From NCBI RefSeq assembly GCF_001403875.1, contig NZ_LN884299.1:310001-374000 (forward strand): a stretch of 64,000 nt of DNA. Direction: 5' to 3'. The notes beneath the pieces are model-generated. The model was not told where the DNA came from. It did no database searches and saw nothing but the letters and a program-made list of their open reading frames with translations. Position 1 is the first letter of the stretch, and each line of letters opens with the position of its first letter. Positions 17,675 to 26,267 of the stretch are shown here, piece by piece. Source of the stretch: Paenibacillus ihumii. Lineage in GTDB: Bacteria; Bacillota; Bacilli; Paenibacillales; Paenibacillaceae. The position numbers and the translations under genes are program-made.

Positions 17675-17858
17675 CAGCATGGCGTGTTTGCATGGTTCAT
17701 CAGCATGGTGCGTTAGCATGGTGCGTTAGCATGGCTCGTCAGCATCGCGCGTTTGCATCGTACGTCTGTATGATGCATTAGCATGGCTCGCCAGCATAGC
17801 GCTCTAGCATGCGCATTCGCATAGCGCGTTTGCATCGTACGTCAGCATGGCTCATTAG
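17660..17858. repeat. 13-bp tandem array starting in the pgmB 3' end
   Basis: After AGCATGGCGCGTT at 17660-17672 (the last pgmB codons and the first base of the stop), 13-bp units recur in near-perfect register from 17676 to 17856: AGCATGGCGTGTT, TGCATGGTTCATC, AGCATGGTGCGTT (twice), AGCATGGCTCGTC, AGCATCGCGCGTT and others, 14 in all with one 12-bp unit. The array occupies most of the pgmB-malP gap. Confidence 0.92.
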
Positions 17859-17934
17859 CCCGCCTTGCCGTGCTGCCAACCCGAAATGAAAGAGCAATAC
17901 TATTTCATCATATGATTAAAGGAGTCTGGTTATC

Positions 17935-20253
17935 GTGAAACAATATCTGAAAATCAATGAATGGTCGATCATTGAAGAGTCCTTCGATCCGTCGACACAT
18001 GAAATATCCGAAAGCATATTCAGCATCGGCAACGGATTCATGGGCCAGCGCGCCAACTTCGAAGAGAAATACAGCGGCTCTTCCCTGCAGGGCAGCTATA
18101 TGGCCGGGGTCTATTACCCGGACAAGACACGCGTCGGCTGGTGGAAGAACGGCTATCCCGAATATTTCGCCAAAGTGCTGAACAGCACGAATTGGATCGG
18201 GATCAATGTATTTCTTGACGGCCTCGAGCTGGATCTGGCGAAGTGCAAGGTCCGCGACTTCGTGCGCGAACTGAACATGAAGGAAGGCACGTTGTCGCGC
18301 CGCTTCATAGCGGAGCTCGAGGATGGCAAGCAGCTCCAGGTGAACGCGCTGCGCTTCGTCAGCATGGCCCGCCATGAAATCGGAGCGATTCGCTATGCGA
18401 TTACCCCGCTGAACTTCAGCGGTACAATCCGCCTTGTCCCTTACCTGGACGGAGACGTGCAGAACAAAGACTCGAACTATGACGAGAAGTTCTGGCTAGA
18501 GGTGGAGAAGGCAGCAGGCGCAGAGCAGTCTTACCTGACGCTGAAGACGAAGAAGCTGGATTTCCATGTCACCTCGGTGATGGCGTTTGAGGTTTTCAAA
18601 GACGGCAGCAAGCTGCAGCTTACTCCTGCCCTGGAGGAGCGCGACAAATTCGTCTCCAGTGAAGTGGCGGTCGAGGCACTCGCCGGGGAGCAGATCACCC
18701 TGTACAAATACGTGGCCAACGTCACTTCCCGTAACTATGGCCTGGGCCAGCTGGTAGAGGCAGGCGCAAAATCGCTAGGCGCAGCCAAGGCAGCCGGGTT
18801 CGACGCGCTGCTTCGCGAGCAGGTCGATACCTGGGCCGCGAAATGGAGCGAGAGCGACATTATCATCGAAGGCGACGAGTCCGCGCAGCAGGCAATTCGC
18901 TTCAATATTTTTCAGTTGAATCAGACCTACACTGGCGAGGACGACCGGCTGAACATCGGGCCTAAGGGCTTTACAGGGGAAAAATACGGCGGCAGCACCT
19001 ACTGGGATACGGAAGCCTATTGCCTGCCGTTCTATCTCAGCACTGCGGATTCCAGCATTGCCCGCAACCTGCTCATTTACCGCTACAAGCATCTGGAGAA
19101 GGCGAAGGAGAATGCGCGCAAGCTGGGCTTTACCAAAGGCGCCCTCTATCCGATGGTGACGATGAATGGCGAAGAGTGCCATAACGAGTGGGAAATCACG
19201 TTCGAGGAGATCCACCGCAACGGCGCCATTGCTTACGCGATCTACAACTATGTCAACTATACCGGCGATAAGTCGTATCTCGGCCAATACGGTCTGGAGG
19301 TGCTCGTCGAAATTTCACGCTTCTGGGAGGAGCGCGTCAACTTCTCCAAAGACAAGGGCAAATACGTCATGCTCGGGGTTACCGGACCAAACGAGTACGA
19401 GAACAACGTCAACAACAACTGGTACACGAACCGGATCGCAGTCTGGACGCTGGAATATACACAGGAGGTCATGCGCTACCTGGAAGAGCATGAACAGGAC
19501 CGCTATGCGGAGCTGATCGGCAAGCTGGAGCTGAAGGACGAGGAGATCGCCAAGTGGAATGAAATAATCGATAATATGTACTATCCATACGATGAAGAGC
19601 GCGGCGTCTTCCTGCAGCAGGACGGCTTCCTCGACAAGGAGATTATCCCGGTCAAAGACCTGAAGCCAGAGGACCTGCCGCTGAACCAGAACTGGTCCTG
19701 GGACCGGATTCTCCGCTCCTGCTTCATCAAGCAAGCCGATGTGCTGCAGGGGATTTATTTCCTGGGCGACCAGTTCGACCTGGAGACGAAGAAGCGCAAC
19801 TTCGATTTCTATGAGCCGCTGACGGTGCATGAGTCCTCCCTGTCGCCATGCCTGCATGCCATCATTGCCTGCGAGCTGGGCTACCAGGAGAAGGCTTATG
19901 AAATGTACCTGCGCACAGCTCGTCTGGATCTCGACAATTACAATAACGATACCGAGGATGGCCTGCACATCACGAGCATGGCAGGCACCTGGATGTCCGT
20001 CGTTCAAGGCTTCGGCGGCCTGAAGGTGAGGGACGGCGCATTGCAGCTGCACCCGTTCATCCCTTCCCACTGGACATCATTCTCCTTCAAGGTGATGTTC
20101 CGGGGAGCCCGCCTCAACGTCAGCGTAACCGAGGACAGCATTACCGTCACCAACGAGACCGAGACACCGGCAGCCATCGTCATCTATGATCGCAGCTATA
20201 CCGTGAACGGACTCGGTGAAATTCAATACGCCAGATCCTCCGTAAAAATTTAA
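17935..20253 (+). CDS. malP: Maltose phosphorylase (GH65)
   Basis: Inverting phosphorylase: maltose plus phosphate gives beta-glucose-1-phosphate and glucose, in the cytoplasm. 772 aa, the usual GH65 length. N-terminal beta-sandwich (to about residue 270), (alpha/alpha)6 barrel and short C-terminal beta domain. The catalytic acid is E487 in GPNEYENNVNNNWYTN, at the same number as in the well-known Lactobacillus enzyme; HESSLSPCLHA near residue 640 is the phosphate-binding region. GTG start after AAAGGAG. With pgmB it forms the energy-saving route for maltose. Kojibiose or trehalose phosphorylase is possible in principle, but the context supports maltose. Confidence 0.93.
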   Translation: MKQYLKINEWSIIEESFDPSTHEISESIFSIGNGFMGQRANFEEKYSGSSLQGSYMAGVYYPDKTRVGWWKNGYPEYFAKVLNSTNWIGINVFLDGLELDLAKCKVRDFVRELNMKEGTLSRRFIAELEDGKQLQVNALRFVSMARHEIGAIRYAITPLNFSGTIRLVPYLDGDVQNKDSNYDEKFWLEVEKAAGAEQSYLTLKTKKLDFHVTSVMAFEVFKDGSKLQLTPALEERDKFVSSEVAVEALAGEQITLYKYVANVTSRNYGLGQLVEAGAKSLGAAKAAGFDALLREQVDTWAAKWSESDIIIEGDESAQQAIRFNIFQLNQTYTGEDDRLNIGPKGFTGEKYGGSTYWDTEAYCLPFYLSTADSSIARNLLIYRYKHLEKAKENARKLGFTKGALYPMVTMNGEECHNEWEITFEEIHRNGAIAYAIYNYVNYTGDKSYLGQYGLEVLVEISRFWEERVNFSKDKGKYVMLGVTGPNEYENNVNNNWYTNRIAVWTLEYTQEVMRYLEEHEQDRYAELIGKLELKDEEIAKWNEIIDNMYYPYDEERGVFLQQDGFLDKEIIPVKDLKPEDLPLNQNWSWDRILRSCFIKQADVLQGIYFLGDQFDLETKKRNFDFYEPLTVHESSLSPCLHAIIACELGYQEKAYEMYLRTARLDLDNYNNDTEDGLHITSMAGTWMSVVQGFGGLKVRDGALQLHPFIPSHWTSFSFKVMFRGARLNVSVTEDSITVTNETETPAAIVIYDRSYTVNGLGEIQYARSSVKI

Positions 20254-20261
20254 GATAAGCA

Positions 20262-20300
20262 AAAAGCGTCCCTGCAGCCATTGCGGCGAGGGACGCTTTT
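20262..20300 (+). terminator. Terminator after maltose phosphorylase
   Basis: Stem AAAGCGTCCCT / AGGGACGCTTT with a 15-nt loop, followed by TTTTCTCC. The A-run on the other side makes it potentially bidirectional. Nothing else was recognised from 20301 to 20522. Confidence 0.88.
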
Positions 20301-20522
20301 CTCCGTGTTTATGCGCGTTCGGATTCGGGAAGGTCCAGCTTCATTCTGTCCAGCAAGACGGCCGAAAGTATAAAAAATAAAGCTTGTCCTATATACAAAC
20401 GTGTGGTTGAAAGCATGTATATTAAATGTAATGAAGCCAGTATATGAGATTGAATGCTGGCATGAAGATGAGGACTGAGCTTCTATCACGGCAAAAAGCT
20501 ATCCGTGGTATTGAAAATTCCA

Positions 20523-20559
20523 GCAGCCTTGCATAATAGTGCATAAATTGCAAGGCTGC
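20523..20559. promoter_or_regulatory. Palindrome with direct repeats upstream of the AraC gene
   Basis: Perfect 11-bp arms GCAGCCTTGCA / TGCAAGGCTGC flank a 15-nt loop. Two TGCATAA copies 10 bp apart (20530 and 20540) overlap the left arm. Direct repeats at one helical turn are typical AraC-family targets, so this is a candidate autoregulatory site. Confidence 0.55.
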
Positions 20560-20604
20560 AAGGATCGCTATGCTGTATTTTGATTCCAGGGGAGGATGAT
20601 CGTG

Positions 20605-21459
20605 ATGGACTGGGTGGAGAGAATGAATCAAGCCATCAGTTATATTGAGGATCATATTACAGAAGAGATTGATTATGAAGCGGCAGCAAAAGCCGCTTGC
20701 TGTTCTGTGTACCATTTTCAGCGCATGTTCTCTTTTATAACAGATGTCTCGTTATCGGAATACATAAGAAGGCGGCGTCTATCTCTAGCGGCTTATGAAC
20801 TCCAAAACAGCAATATCAAGGTGATTGATCTTGCCCTTAAGTACGGGTATGATTCCCCGGAAGCATTTACACGCGCATTTCAAAATTTACACGGCACTAC
20901 GCCAACAGCAGCGCGTAATCTGGGAACGAAGCTTAAAGCTTATTCGCGGCTGTCCTTTCAAATATCGATTAAAGGAGTTGTAGGAATGAATTACAGAATC
21001 GAGGAACTGGGGAGATTCTCAATTGTAGGCGTGCAGCACAGGGTCAATAACAGCGATTCCTTCAATATGATTTCCAATTTATGGAACAATGCTGCGAGAG
21101 ACGGGGGGTTTGAGGAGCTGTGGGCAATCCAGCAGCCCAACCACAAATTAAGAGGATTGCTGGGAGTATGTGCAGACGGCGACCACGGCAATCATGAAGA
21201 GTTTCATTACATTTTGTCCGTTACGTCGGAACTTCGTCTGCCGCCGGAACGAATGGTAAGAAGAGAATTTCCGGAATCCGTCTGGGCCGTATTCGAAGCG
21301 GATGGCGGTCCGGAAGGCATCGTGGAGATATGGAAGCGCCTGTATACTGAGTGGCTTCCAGACTCCGCCTATGAGCTTGCTGATTTACCTGCTGTTGAAT
21401 GTTACCTGCCGCCGGAAGAGAACAGAAATGAGTTATGGATTGCAGTGATTAAAAAATAG
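20605..21459 (+). CDS. AraC-family regulator with GyrI-like effector domain
   Basis: Transcriptional regulator of the MarA/Rob-like type with a C-terminal GyrI/BmrR-like ligand pocket. About 284 aa. Two helix-turn-helix motifs (AAAKAACCSVYHFQRMFSF and IDLALKYGYDSPEAFTRAF) cover residues 1-105; MNYRIEELGRFSIVGVQHRV opens the effector domain. The ATG at 20605 is chosen because GGGGAGG directly abuts the earlier ATG at 20596. Such proteins often sense small hydrophobic compounds. The gene stands alone between maltose phosphorylase and a convergent LOG gene, so no target is obvious apart from its own upstream palindrome. Confidence 0.88.
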   Translation: MDWVERMNQAISYIEDHITEEIDYEAAAKAACCSVYHFQRMFSFITDVSLSEYIRRRRLSLAAYELQNSNIKVIDLALKYGYDSPEAFTRAFQNLHGTTPTAARNLGTKLKAYSRLSFQISIKGVVGMNYRIEELGRFSIVGVQHRVNNSDSFNMISNLWNNAARDGGFEELWAIQQPNHKLRGLLGVCADGDHGNHEEFHYILSVTSELRLPPERMVRREFPESVWAVFEADGGPEGIVEIWKRLYTEWLPDSAYELADLPAVECYLPPEENRNELWIAVIKK

Positions 21460-21487
21460 AAGGCGATGAGCCCATCCTTCAAAATCA

Positions 21488-21521
21488 CATCCCTCCCCTA
21501 TGCGATATAAGGGAGGGATGT
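21488..21521. terminator. Hairpin between convergent AraC and LOG genes
   Basis: Arms ACATCCCTCCC / GGGAGGGATGT with a short loop. No long T-tract on either side, but the position between two convergent genes suggests a shared terminator. Confidence 0.6.
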
Positions 21522-21562
21522 TCCGAAGCAATAGAAACAGGAGGCTTGAGCCTGAATTCGGC

Positions 21563-22141
21563 TTAAACGAGCTCCTTCCACTTTTTCTCTAAAGTCTGCG
21601 GTTGATAGGATTCCATCTTCTGCAGGAGCTCGGCAGGATCCGGAGAGATATTGATCAGGCTGAGGTGAGAGGAATTGGAGAAGCCCTCTTTCATGCTGTG
21701 TTCGACCATTTGGAGCAGCGGATCGTAGAAGCCGCGAACATTCAGAAGACCGATCGGCTTCTTGTGAATGCCGATTTGAGCCCAGCACAGCACCTCGAAC
21801 AATTCCTCGTAGGTTCCAAAGCCGCCGGGCAGAGCGATGAAGCCGTCGGCCAGCTCCCCCATTTTCGCTTTTCGCGCATGCATCCCGTCTACCTCGATCA
21901 GCTCGGTCAGCTCCCTGTGCACCATCTCGCCTGCAAACAGGCCCGATGGCATGACGCCGATCACCTCTCCGCCAGCTGTCATTGCGGCATTGGCCGCCTC
22001 TCCCATCAGCCCGATCCTTGAGCCGCCATACACCAGGCGGTACCCATGCTCCGCCAAATAACGCCCGAGCTGTCCGGCAGCCTGCTTGTAGTCTTCATGC
22101 GATCCTAAATTTGAGCCTGCAAAGATACAGATTGTTTTCAT
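21563..22141 (-). CDS. LOG family protein (Rossmann-fold nucleotide hydrolase)
   Basis: LOG (lonely guy) family; characterised members release the base from nucleoside 5'-monophosphates (cytokinin-activating phosphoribohydrolase). 192 aa from ATG 22141, 7 bases after AGGAGA; an in-frame upstream codon at 22171 lacks a ribosome site. Family motifs: [29 protein letters not shown] (the PGGxGTxxE site) and [12 protein letters not shown]. Located downstream of, and convergent with, the AraC gene. The in vivo substrate in this organism is unknown. Confidence 0.92.
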   Translation of the reverse strand: MKTICIFAGSNLGSHEDYKQAAGQLGRYLAEHGYRLVYGGSRIGLMGEAANAAMTAGGEVIGVMPSGLFAGEMVHRELTELIEVDGMHARKAKMGELADGFIALPGGFGTYEELFEVLCWAQIGIHKKPIGLLNVRGFYDPLLQMVEHSMKEGFSNSSHLSLINISPDPAELLQKMESYQPQTLEKKWKELV

Positions 22142-22630
22142 CCCATCATCTCCTATTTTCTGAATATGCAATTTATAATGAACTGCAAATCATCTTTATT
22201 ACTATATTTTGCACAACAATTATTTTCAATATGATGTGGTGTGGTTGATAACGGACTGTTAAATCGTGAGACGCCATGCCATGCACGCTGAATGCCGCCC
22301 GTGATATTAGTGATACTTGGTGATACCTGCGTTGCGTGAAGTCAAGCAGGTGGTTGCTACCGAGTGGCATAAGTGAGGCCACCTATCCAAATAGTCAGCA
22401 ATATTCGATATGATGCAAAAGCGGCTCAGCCCCGTAAGTAAGAAGTCTGCCCCAATAGTAATACGGTTTTTACATCGTAGCGCTTGGTTTCATTCAGCTA
22501 GCACTTTGATTATTGAGCCGGTGGTTGGTTAGAGATTGTTGGGACGATGGTTATTGGAGTTTGCTGTAGATTATTAGATCGTTGGTGGCGGCCATCCAGC
22601 CAGCCCCTGGCTTTACAAGGTCATTTGGAA
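22142..22630. other. Intergenic stretch without a recognised gene
   Basis: Between the LOG gene start and the type B element. It holds a long-range inverted pair AGGTGG/CCACCT at about 22348-22383 and a GT-rich degenerate stretch (GATTGTTGG / GATGGTTATTGG-like words, 22525-22600). No convincing coding frame, tRNA or promoter was identified. Confidence 0.5.
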
Positions 22631-22823
22631 TCTAAATGTATTTTATACAGCTAGTTGGAGCTAGTTTATAAAAAATACATGCGCTAAATGTAACACATGC
22701 AGCTAGTTTACCTGGATTGAGCTCATTCATCGAAAAAAACTAAAACTAGATGTAGGGTTTGCAGTTAGCTCCCCCTAACGCGGCCAAAACCGATAAACTA
22801 ACTGCATGAAATACATTCAGTTA
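22631..22823. repeat. Four-unit palindromic element, type B
   Basis: Four imperfect copies of a quasi-palindromic unit (TAACTGAATGTATTTCATGC followed by AGTTAG) start at about 22631, 22683, 22746 and 22796; the last is inverted. Start spacing is 52, 63 and 50 bp, close to the 50-60-50 layout of the type A elements. The central spacer contains TCATCGAAAAA (22728-22738), the reverse complement of TTTTTCGATGA in the central spacer of type A copy 1. Confidence 0.8.
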
Positions 22824-22888
22824 TTTAAAAAGTAATCCTCCTACATTATTGCAACATTTCCATCAAAAGAGGCCTTCGGCTATACTAA

Positions 22889-24874
22889 CTATCCCACCAT
22901 TTCCCCTGCAACCATTATGACAATCATGCCGATGCCGTGTGCCTTCAAGCGGCTGCCCTCCAGTTCAGCAACATGCTCGCCCCCAAAGCGGATCGCCCAT
23001 CCTCCCAGCTCAGGCAGATCCAGCTGAACTGGCTCAGTTCTGGCGTTATACAGCACATAAATATGCTTGGCGGCATCCCCGCCGGCATGGTCCCGCAGCG
23101 TAAACGCTACGCAATGCTCCGGCGCCGGCTCAAAGTACAGATGCTCGCGAATCTGCTGCGCCGTACGCAGGCGGAACGCCGGGTGGCTCCTGCGCAGTGC
23201 AATCAGCTCCCTCATATATGCTACATGATTCTGATGTGCGGCACAGCGCTCCCAATCGAGCCAGTTCACCTCCACCGGGGACTTGTAGCTGTTCTCTTCC
23301 CCGCCCTTTGTCCTCATGAATTCCTGCCCTGCATGCAGGAAGGGAATCCCCTGGCTCGTCAAAACGATCGCCGATGCCAGCCGATGCATGCTGATTCGGC
23401 GTTCCTCGGCGTCTTGGGCTGTGGCGAGAACGATTTTATCCCATAAGGTATGGTTATCATGACACTCGACATAGTTCACCGTTTGGCCCGGCTCCTTCGC
23501 AAAGTGGCGGAGCTGCTCATTATAATCAATCGCGCCGGCGACCCCCTTGCGAATTCTGTCCTCATAACCAGCTCCGCCGCTGATGAAGCCCTTCTGGTCA
23601 AAGTAGAAAATACTCCCCTTTATAGCGTCCCGGTAGTCATCGTTGAAGTGGCCGATGCCAGGGAGCATGTCGGCATTGTTCTGGTGCGCTCTTTGCTCTT
23701 CGGGAAGAACCGTGTCCATGACCCAGCCTTCGCCGATCATAATGATTGAAGGATCCATGCCATCGAGACGCCGCCGGAGCTCATTCATCGTCTCGACATC
23801 CATCAGCCCCATCAGATCGAAGCGGAAACCATCCATATGATATTCCCTTGCCCAGTACAGCACCGAATCCACGATGAATTTCCGCATCATCGGCCGTTCT
23901 GAAGCGCATTCATTCCCGCAGAAGGAGCCGTCCGACAGCGTTCTGTCCTCTTTATAACGCAGGTAGTAGCCGGGGACAAGCTTGGTGAAATTAATCAAAT
24001 ACCAGTCAAAAACATGATTGTAGACGACATCCATAATGACCCGGAGACCGCGCTGGTGGAGAGCTTGGATCGCCTGCTTGAGCTCGGCCATGCGCAGGCC
24101 CGGTACGTATGGGTCGGTAGCATACGAGCCTTCGGGGACGTTGTAATTCTTGGGGTCGTATCCCCAATTGTACTGCGGCTCATCCAGCTTCGTCTCATCC
24201 ACGCTCTCGGTCGCGTAATCGAAGACCGGCAGGAGCTGAACATGCGTCACGCCGAGCGCGGCGATATGATCCAGGCCTGTCATGATGCCATTCGGCCCGC
24301 GGGTCCCGCTCTCCGCAAGTCCAAGGAACTTCCCGGCATGCTTGATCCCGCTATGAGGATGGCTGGACAGATCCTTCACATGCAGCTCATAAATGACCGC
24401 ATCGACCGCAGCATCAAAGGCGGGCCTCCGGTCATCCTCCCACTGCTCCGGGTTTGTGCTGTGCAAGTCCACAATAGCCGTCCGATCTCCGTTCACCCCC
24501 ACGGCTCTGGCATAAGGATCGGCCGCTTCGTTCCAATCCTCCCCGATTTTGACGCGGTACGTATAGTAATGCCCTTGATGATCCCCTTCCGCGTTCAATA
24601 CCCAGGTGCCCTGAACATCGCGCTTCATCGGCAGCGTCATCATTGGCTCCGCATCATCCCATGTGAGGTAGAATACCACATGAGCCTCCGATGCTGTCGG
24701 CGCCCAAAGGCGGAATTTACACCCCTCCGGCGTATAGGCCGCACCCAGATCATCGCCGTCATAATAGAACATTTCATCAAACCGCTCATCAAAGACGGAT
24801 ATTCCTCCAGTTACGGCAAGGTCCCCATAATCAACCACTACGTCATGCTCCCGTTGTACCGCCAATTCATTCAC
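22889..24874 (-). CDS. pulA: Type I pullulanase (GH13_14), cytoplasmic
   Basis: Hydrolyses alpha-1,6 branches of imported maltodextrins. 661 aa with no signal peptide, so intracellular. CBM48-like domain (about residues 35-130, YTPEGCKFRLWAPTASEA), then a GH13 barrel with the pullulanase signature YNWGYDPKNYNVPEGSY, nucleophile D353 (GFRFDLMGLMD), acid/base E382 (IGEGW) and D473 (ECHDNHTLWD). Shorter at the N-terminus than Bacillus subtilis AmyX. GTG start at 24874; the in-frame reading excludes the nearby ATG. Only 23 bp separates the start from a 22-bp operator palindrome, so a downstream start cannot be ruled out. It resembles the pullulanase domain of the giant surface enzyme. Confidence 0.93.
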   Translation of the reverse strand: MNELAVQREHDVVVDYGDLAVTGGISVFDERFDEMFYYDGDDLGAAYTPEGCKFRLWAPTASEAHVVFYLTWDDAEPMMTLPMKRDVQGTWVLNAEGDHQGHYYTYRVKIGEDWNEAADPYARAVGVNGDRTAIVDLHSTNPEQWEDDRRPAFDAAVDAVIYELHVKDLSSHPHSGIKHAGKFLGLAESGTRGPNGIMTGLDHIAALGVTHVQLLPVFDYATESVDETKLDEPQYNWGYDPKNYNVPEGSYATDPYVPGLRMAELKQAIQALHQRGLRVIMDVVYNHVFDWYLINFTKLVPGYYLRYKEDRTLSDGSFCGNECASERPMMRKFIVDSVLYWAREYHMDGFRFDLMGLMDVETMNELRRRLDGMDPSIIMIGEGWVMDTVLPEEQRAHQNNADMLPGIGHFNDDYRDAIKGSIFYFDQKGFISGGAGYEDRIRKGVAGAIDYNEQLRHFAKEPGQTVNYVECHDNHTLWDKIVLATAQDAEERRISMHRLASAIVLTSQGIPFLHAGQEFMRTKGGEENSYKSPVEVNWLDWERCAAHQNHVAYMRELIALRRSHPAFRLRTAQQIREHLYFEPAPEHCVAFTLRDHAGGDAAKHIYVLYNARTEPVQLDLPELGGWAIRFGGEHVAELEGSRLKAHGIGMIVIMVAGEMVG

Positions 24875-24897
24875 TCCATTCCCGAAATATCGAGCGT

Positions 24898-24919
24898 ATA
24901 ACTTAAACGCTTAAGTTAT
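24898..24919. promoter_or_regulatory. 22-bp LacI-type operator upstream of pulA
   Basis: Arms ATAACTTAA / TTAAGTTAT are perfectly inverted around ACGC, giving a near-perfect palindrome with a central CG. A 20/22 match lies upstream of the amylopullulanase gene (15555-15576). The adjacent LacI-family gene at 24962-26104 is the natural candidate regulator. Confidence 0.78.
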
Positions 24920-24961
24920 GATCTGAGCGGCATTATATCACCGTTCATCCGCAAGCGTCAA

Positions 24962-26104
24962 TCAGCCGATAGAGTCACCTGTCACAGGGGCTACATAACT
25001 ATAATCTTCAATTTCATCATATTCCTTGCACAGCAGCTTCTCCATAACGCCAATCGCCGTCTGGGCCTTGTCATCATTATGAAACACAATACACCGCACT
25101 TCCCTAGGAAGCAGATATTCCGCCCCGGCATTGGCAATCACGACCATATCCTCGGTTTGCATGTAGGGCGCGGCCATGACCGCGAGCAACTCATTGACAA
25201 AAATCCCCGGTCTCCCCTGCCGTGCTTGGACGTACTGCTCCAGCTCTTCCCGCCTCTCCATTTTGTATACATCGTCCGGACGGAAGGTCTCCGTGAGAGC
25301 TTCTTCCATCCCTGAATTATTAAATTTCCCCATAACGAGAAAAGGCTCCTGAACAGCAGTGTTCGAATCGGTTCCTTCATTCTCCTCTCCCGGGCAACCC
25401 CTTGTCTGATTACCCTCTGCCGAGTCATCCCTTATCTGATTGTCCCTTGCTTTATCATCTCCTGATTGTTTATATCCTGAAAGTTTGTATCCTGAATATT
25501 CACATTCTGACTGTTCGACTCTGGACTGTCCGACCCTGGACTGTTCATCTCCAGACATCCTGCTGCTTCGGGCAATCACTTGCCTGGCCAGCCTGATCGC
25601 GGACTTATAATCGGGAACTATCTTTCGAAACATCGTATCGCTGATGTAGCTGTCGATAACGATAATCGGCACTGTAAATTTGCGTGAAATGTTAAAAAAA
25701 TGCTGCTCCGGCACATCGATGATGAACAGCGCATCGAGCGTTCTTTTTAATATAATATCCAGCTCTACCTGCACGCTGTCCGTGCTGGCCACGATCACAT
25801 CGTAGCCCCGTTCATTAAGCAGCTCCTGAAGCTTCATCGTCAAGTCATGGTAACGGCTCTTCTGCCAAGGCCTATCGTTCTGATCCTTAAGCGTGACAAT
25901 CGCAACCAGCTTGGAGGACGCATTTCCTACCAGGCTTCGCGCGGCCATATTAGGCACATATTGCAGCTGCTTGGCTATTTCGAGAATGCGCTGCCGGGTC
26001 TCCTCGCTAATTTTTTGCTTCGTATTGTTGTTGAGCACATAGGATACCGTGGCCAAAGATACTTGGGCAGCCTCGGCAATATCCTTCATGGTTACCTTGT
26101 TCAT
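24962..26104 (-). CDS. LacI-family regulator with a repeat insertion
   Basis: DNA-binding regulator directly upstream of pulA on the same strand. 380 aa from ATG 26104 (the GGGGGAG ribosome site overlaps an upstream GTG at 26119). Helix-turn-helix TMKDIAEAAQVSLATVSYVL at residues 4-23, then a LacI effector domain. Between the segment ending RQVIAR and the conserved FLVMGKFNNSG strand, about 70 hydrophilic residues are inserted (about 183-253), partly in repeats such as QSRVGQSRVEQS and YSGYKLSGYKQSGD. The insertion replaces the usual loop before a core strand, so the protein may still fold. It likely acts on the ATAACTTAA...TTAAGTTAT operators at pulA and the amylopullulanase. Confidence 0.87.
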   Translation of the reverse strand: MNKVTMKDIAEAAQVSLATVSYVLNNNTKQKISEETRQRILEIAKQLQYVPNMAARSLVGNASSKLVAIVTLKDQNDRPWQKSRYHDLTMKLQELLNERGYDVIVASTDSVQVELDIILKRTLDALFIIDVPEQHFFNISRKFTVPIIVIDSYISDTMFRKIVPDYKSAIRLARQVIARSSRMSGDEQSRVGQSRVEQSECEYSGYKLSGYKQSGDDKARDNQIRDDSAEGNQTRGCPGEENEGTDSNTAVQEPFLVMGKFNNSGMEEALTETFRPDDVYKMERREELEQYVQARQGRPGIFVNELLAVMAAPYMQTEDMVVIANAGAEYLLPREVRCIVFHNDDKAQTAIGVMEKLLCKEYDEIEDYSYVAPVTGDSIG

Positions 26105-26205
26105 TCCTCGCTCCCCCACCCGACGCTTTTGGCTGTCTATTGTTATTCATATCATATCCGAACGGCGCACAAGGCACAAAGCGGAAAATCCCCCTCACCA
26201 AGAGT

Positions 26206-26239
26206 AAAAAAACGGACAGCCCCTGATCAGGACTGTCCG
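26206..26239 (-). terminator. Terminator of the secreted protein gene
   Basis: Stem CGGACAG / CTGTCCG with an inner CCTGATCAGG palindrome, followed on the minus strand by seven U residues (A-run at 26206-26212). Confidence 0.88.
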
Positions 26240-26267
26240 GTGCCAAGCATTCTTGTAGAGAAATGCA

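Noticed and set aside
19315..20070. A 251-codon minus-strand frame inside maltose phosphorylase.
   Set aside because: The overlapping GH65 gene is certain; the antisense frame has no ribosome site or motif.
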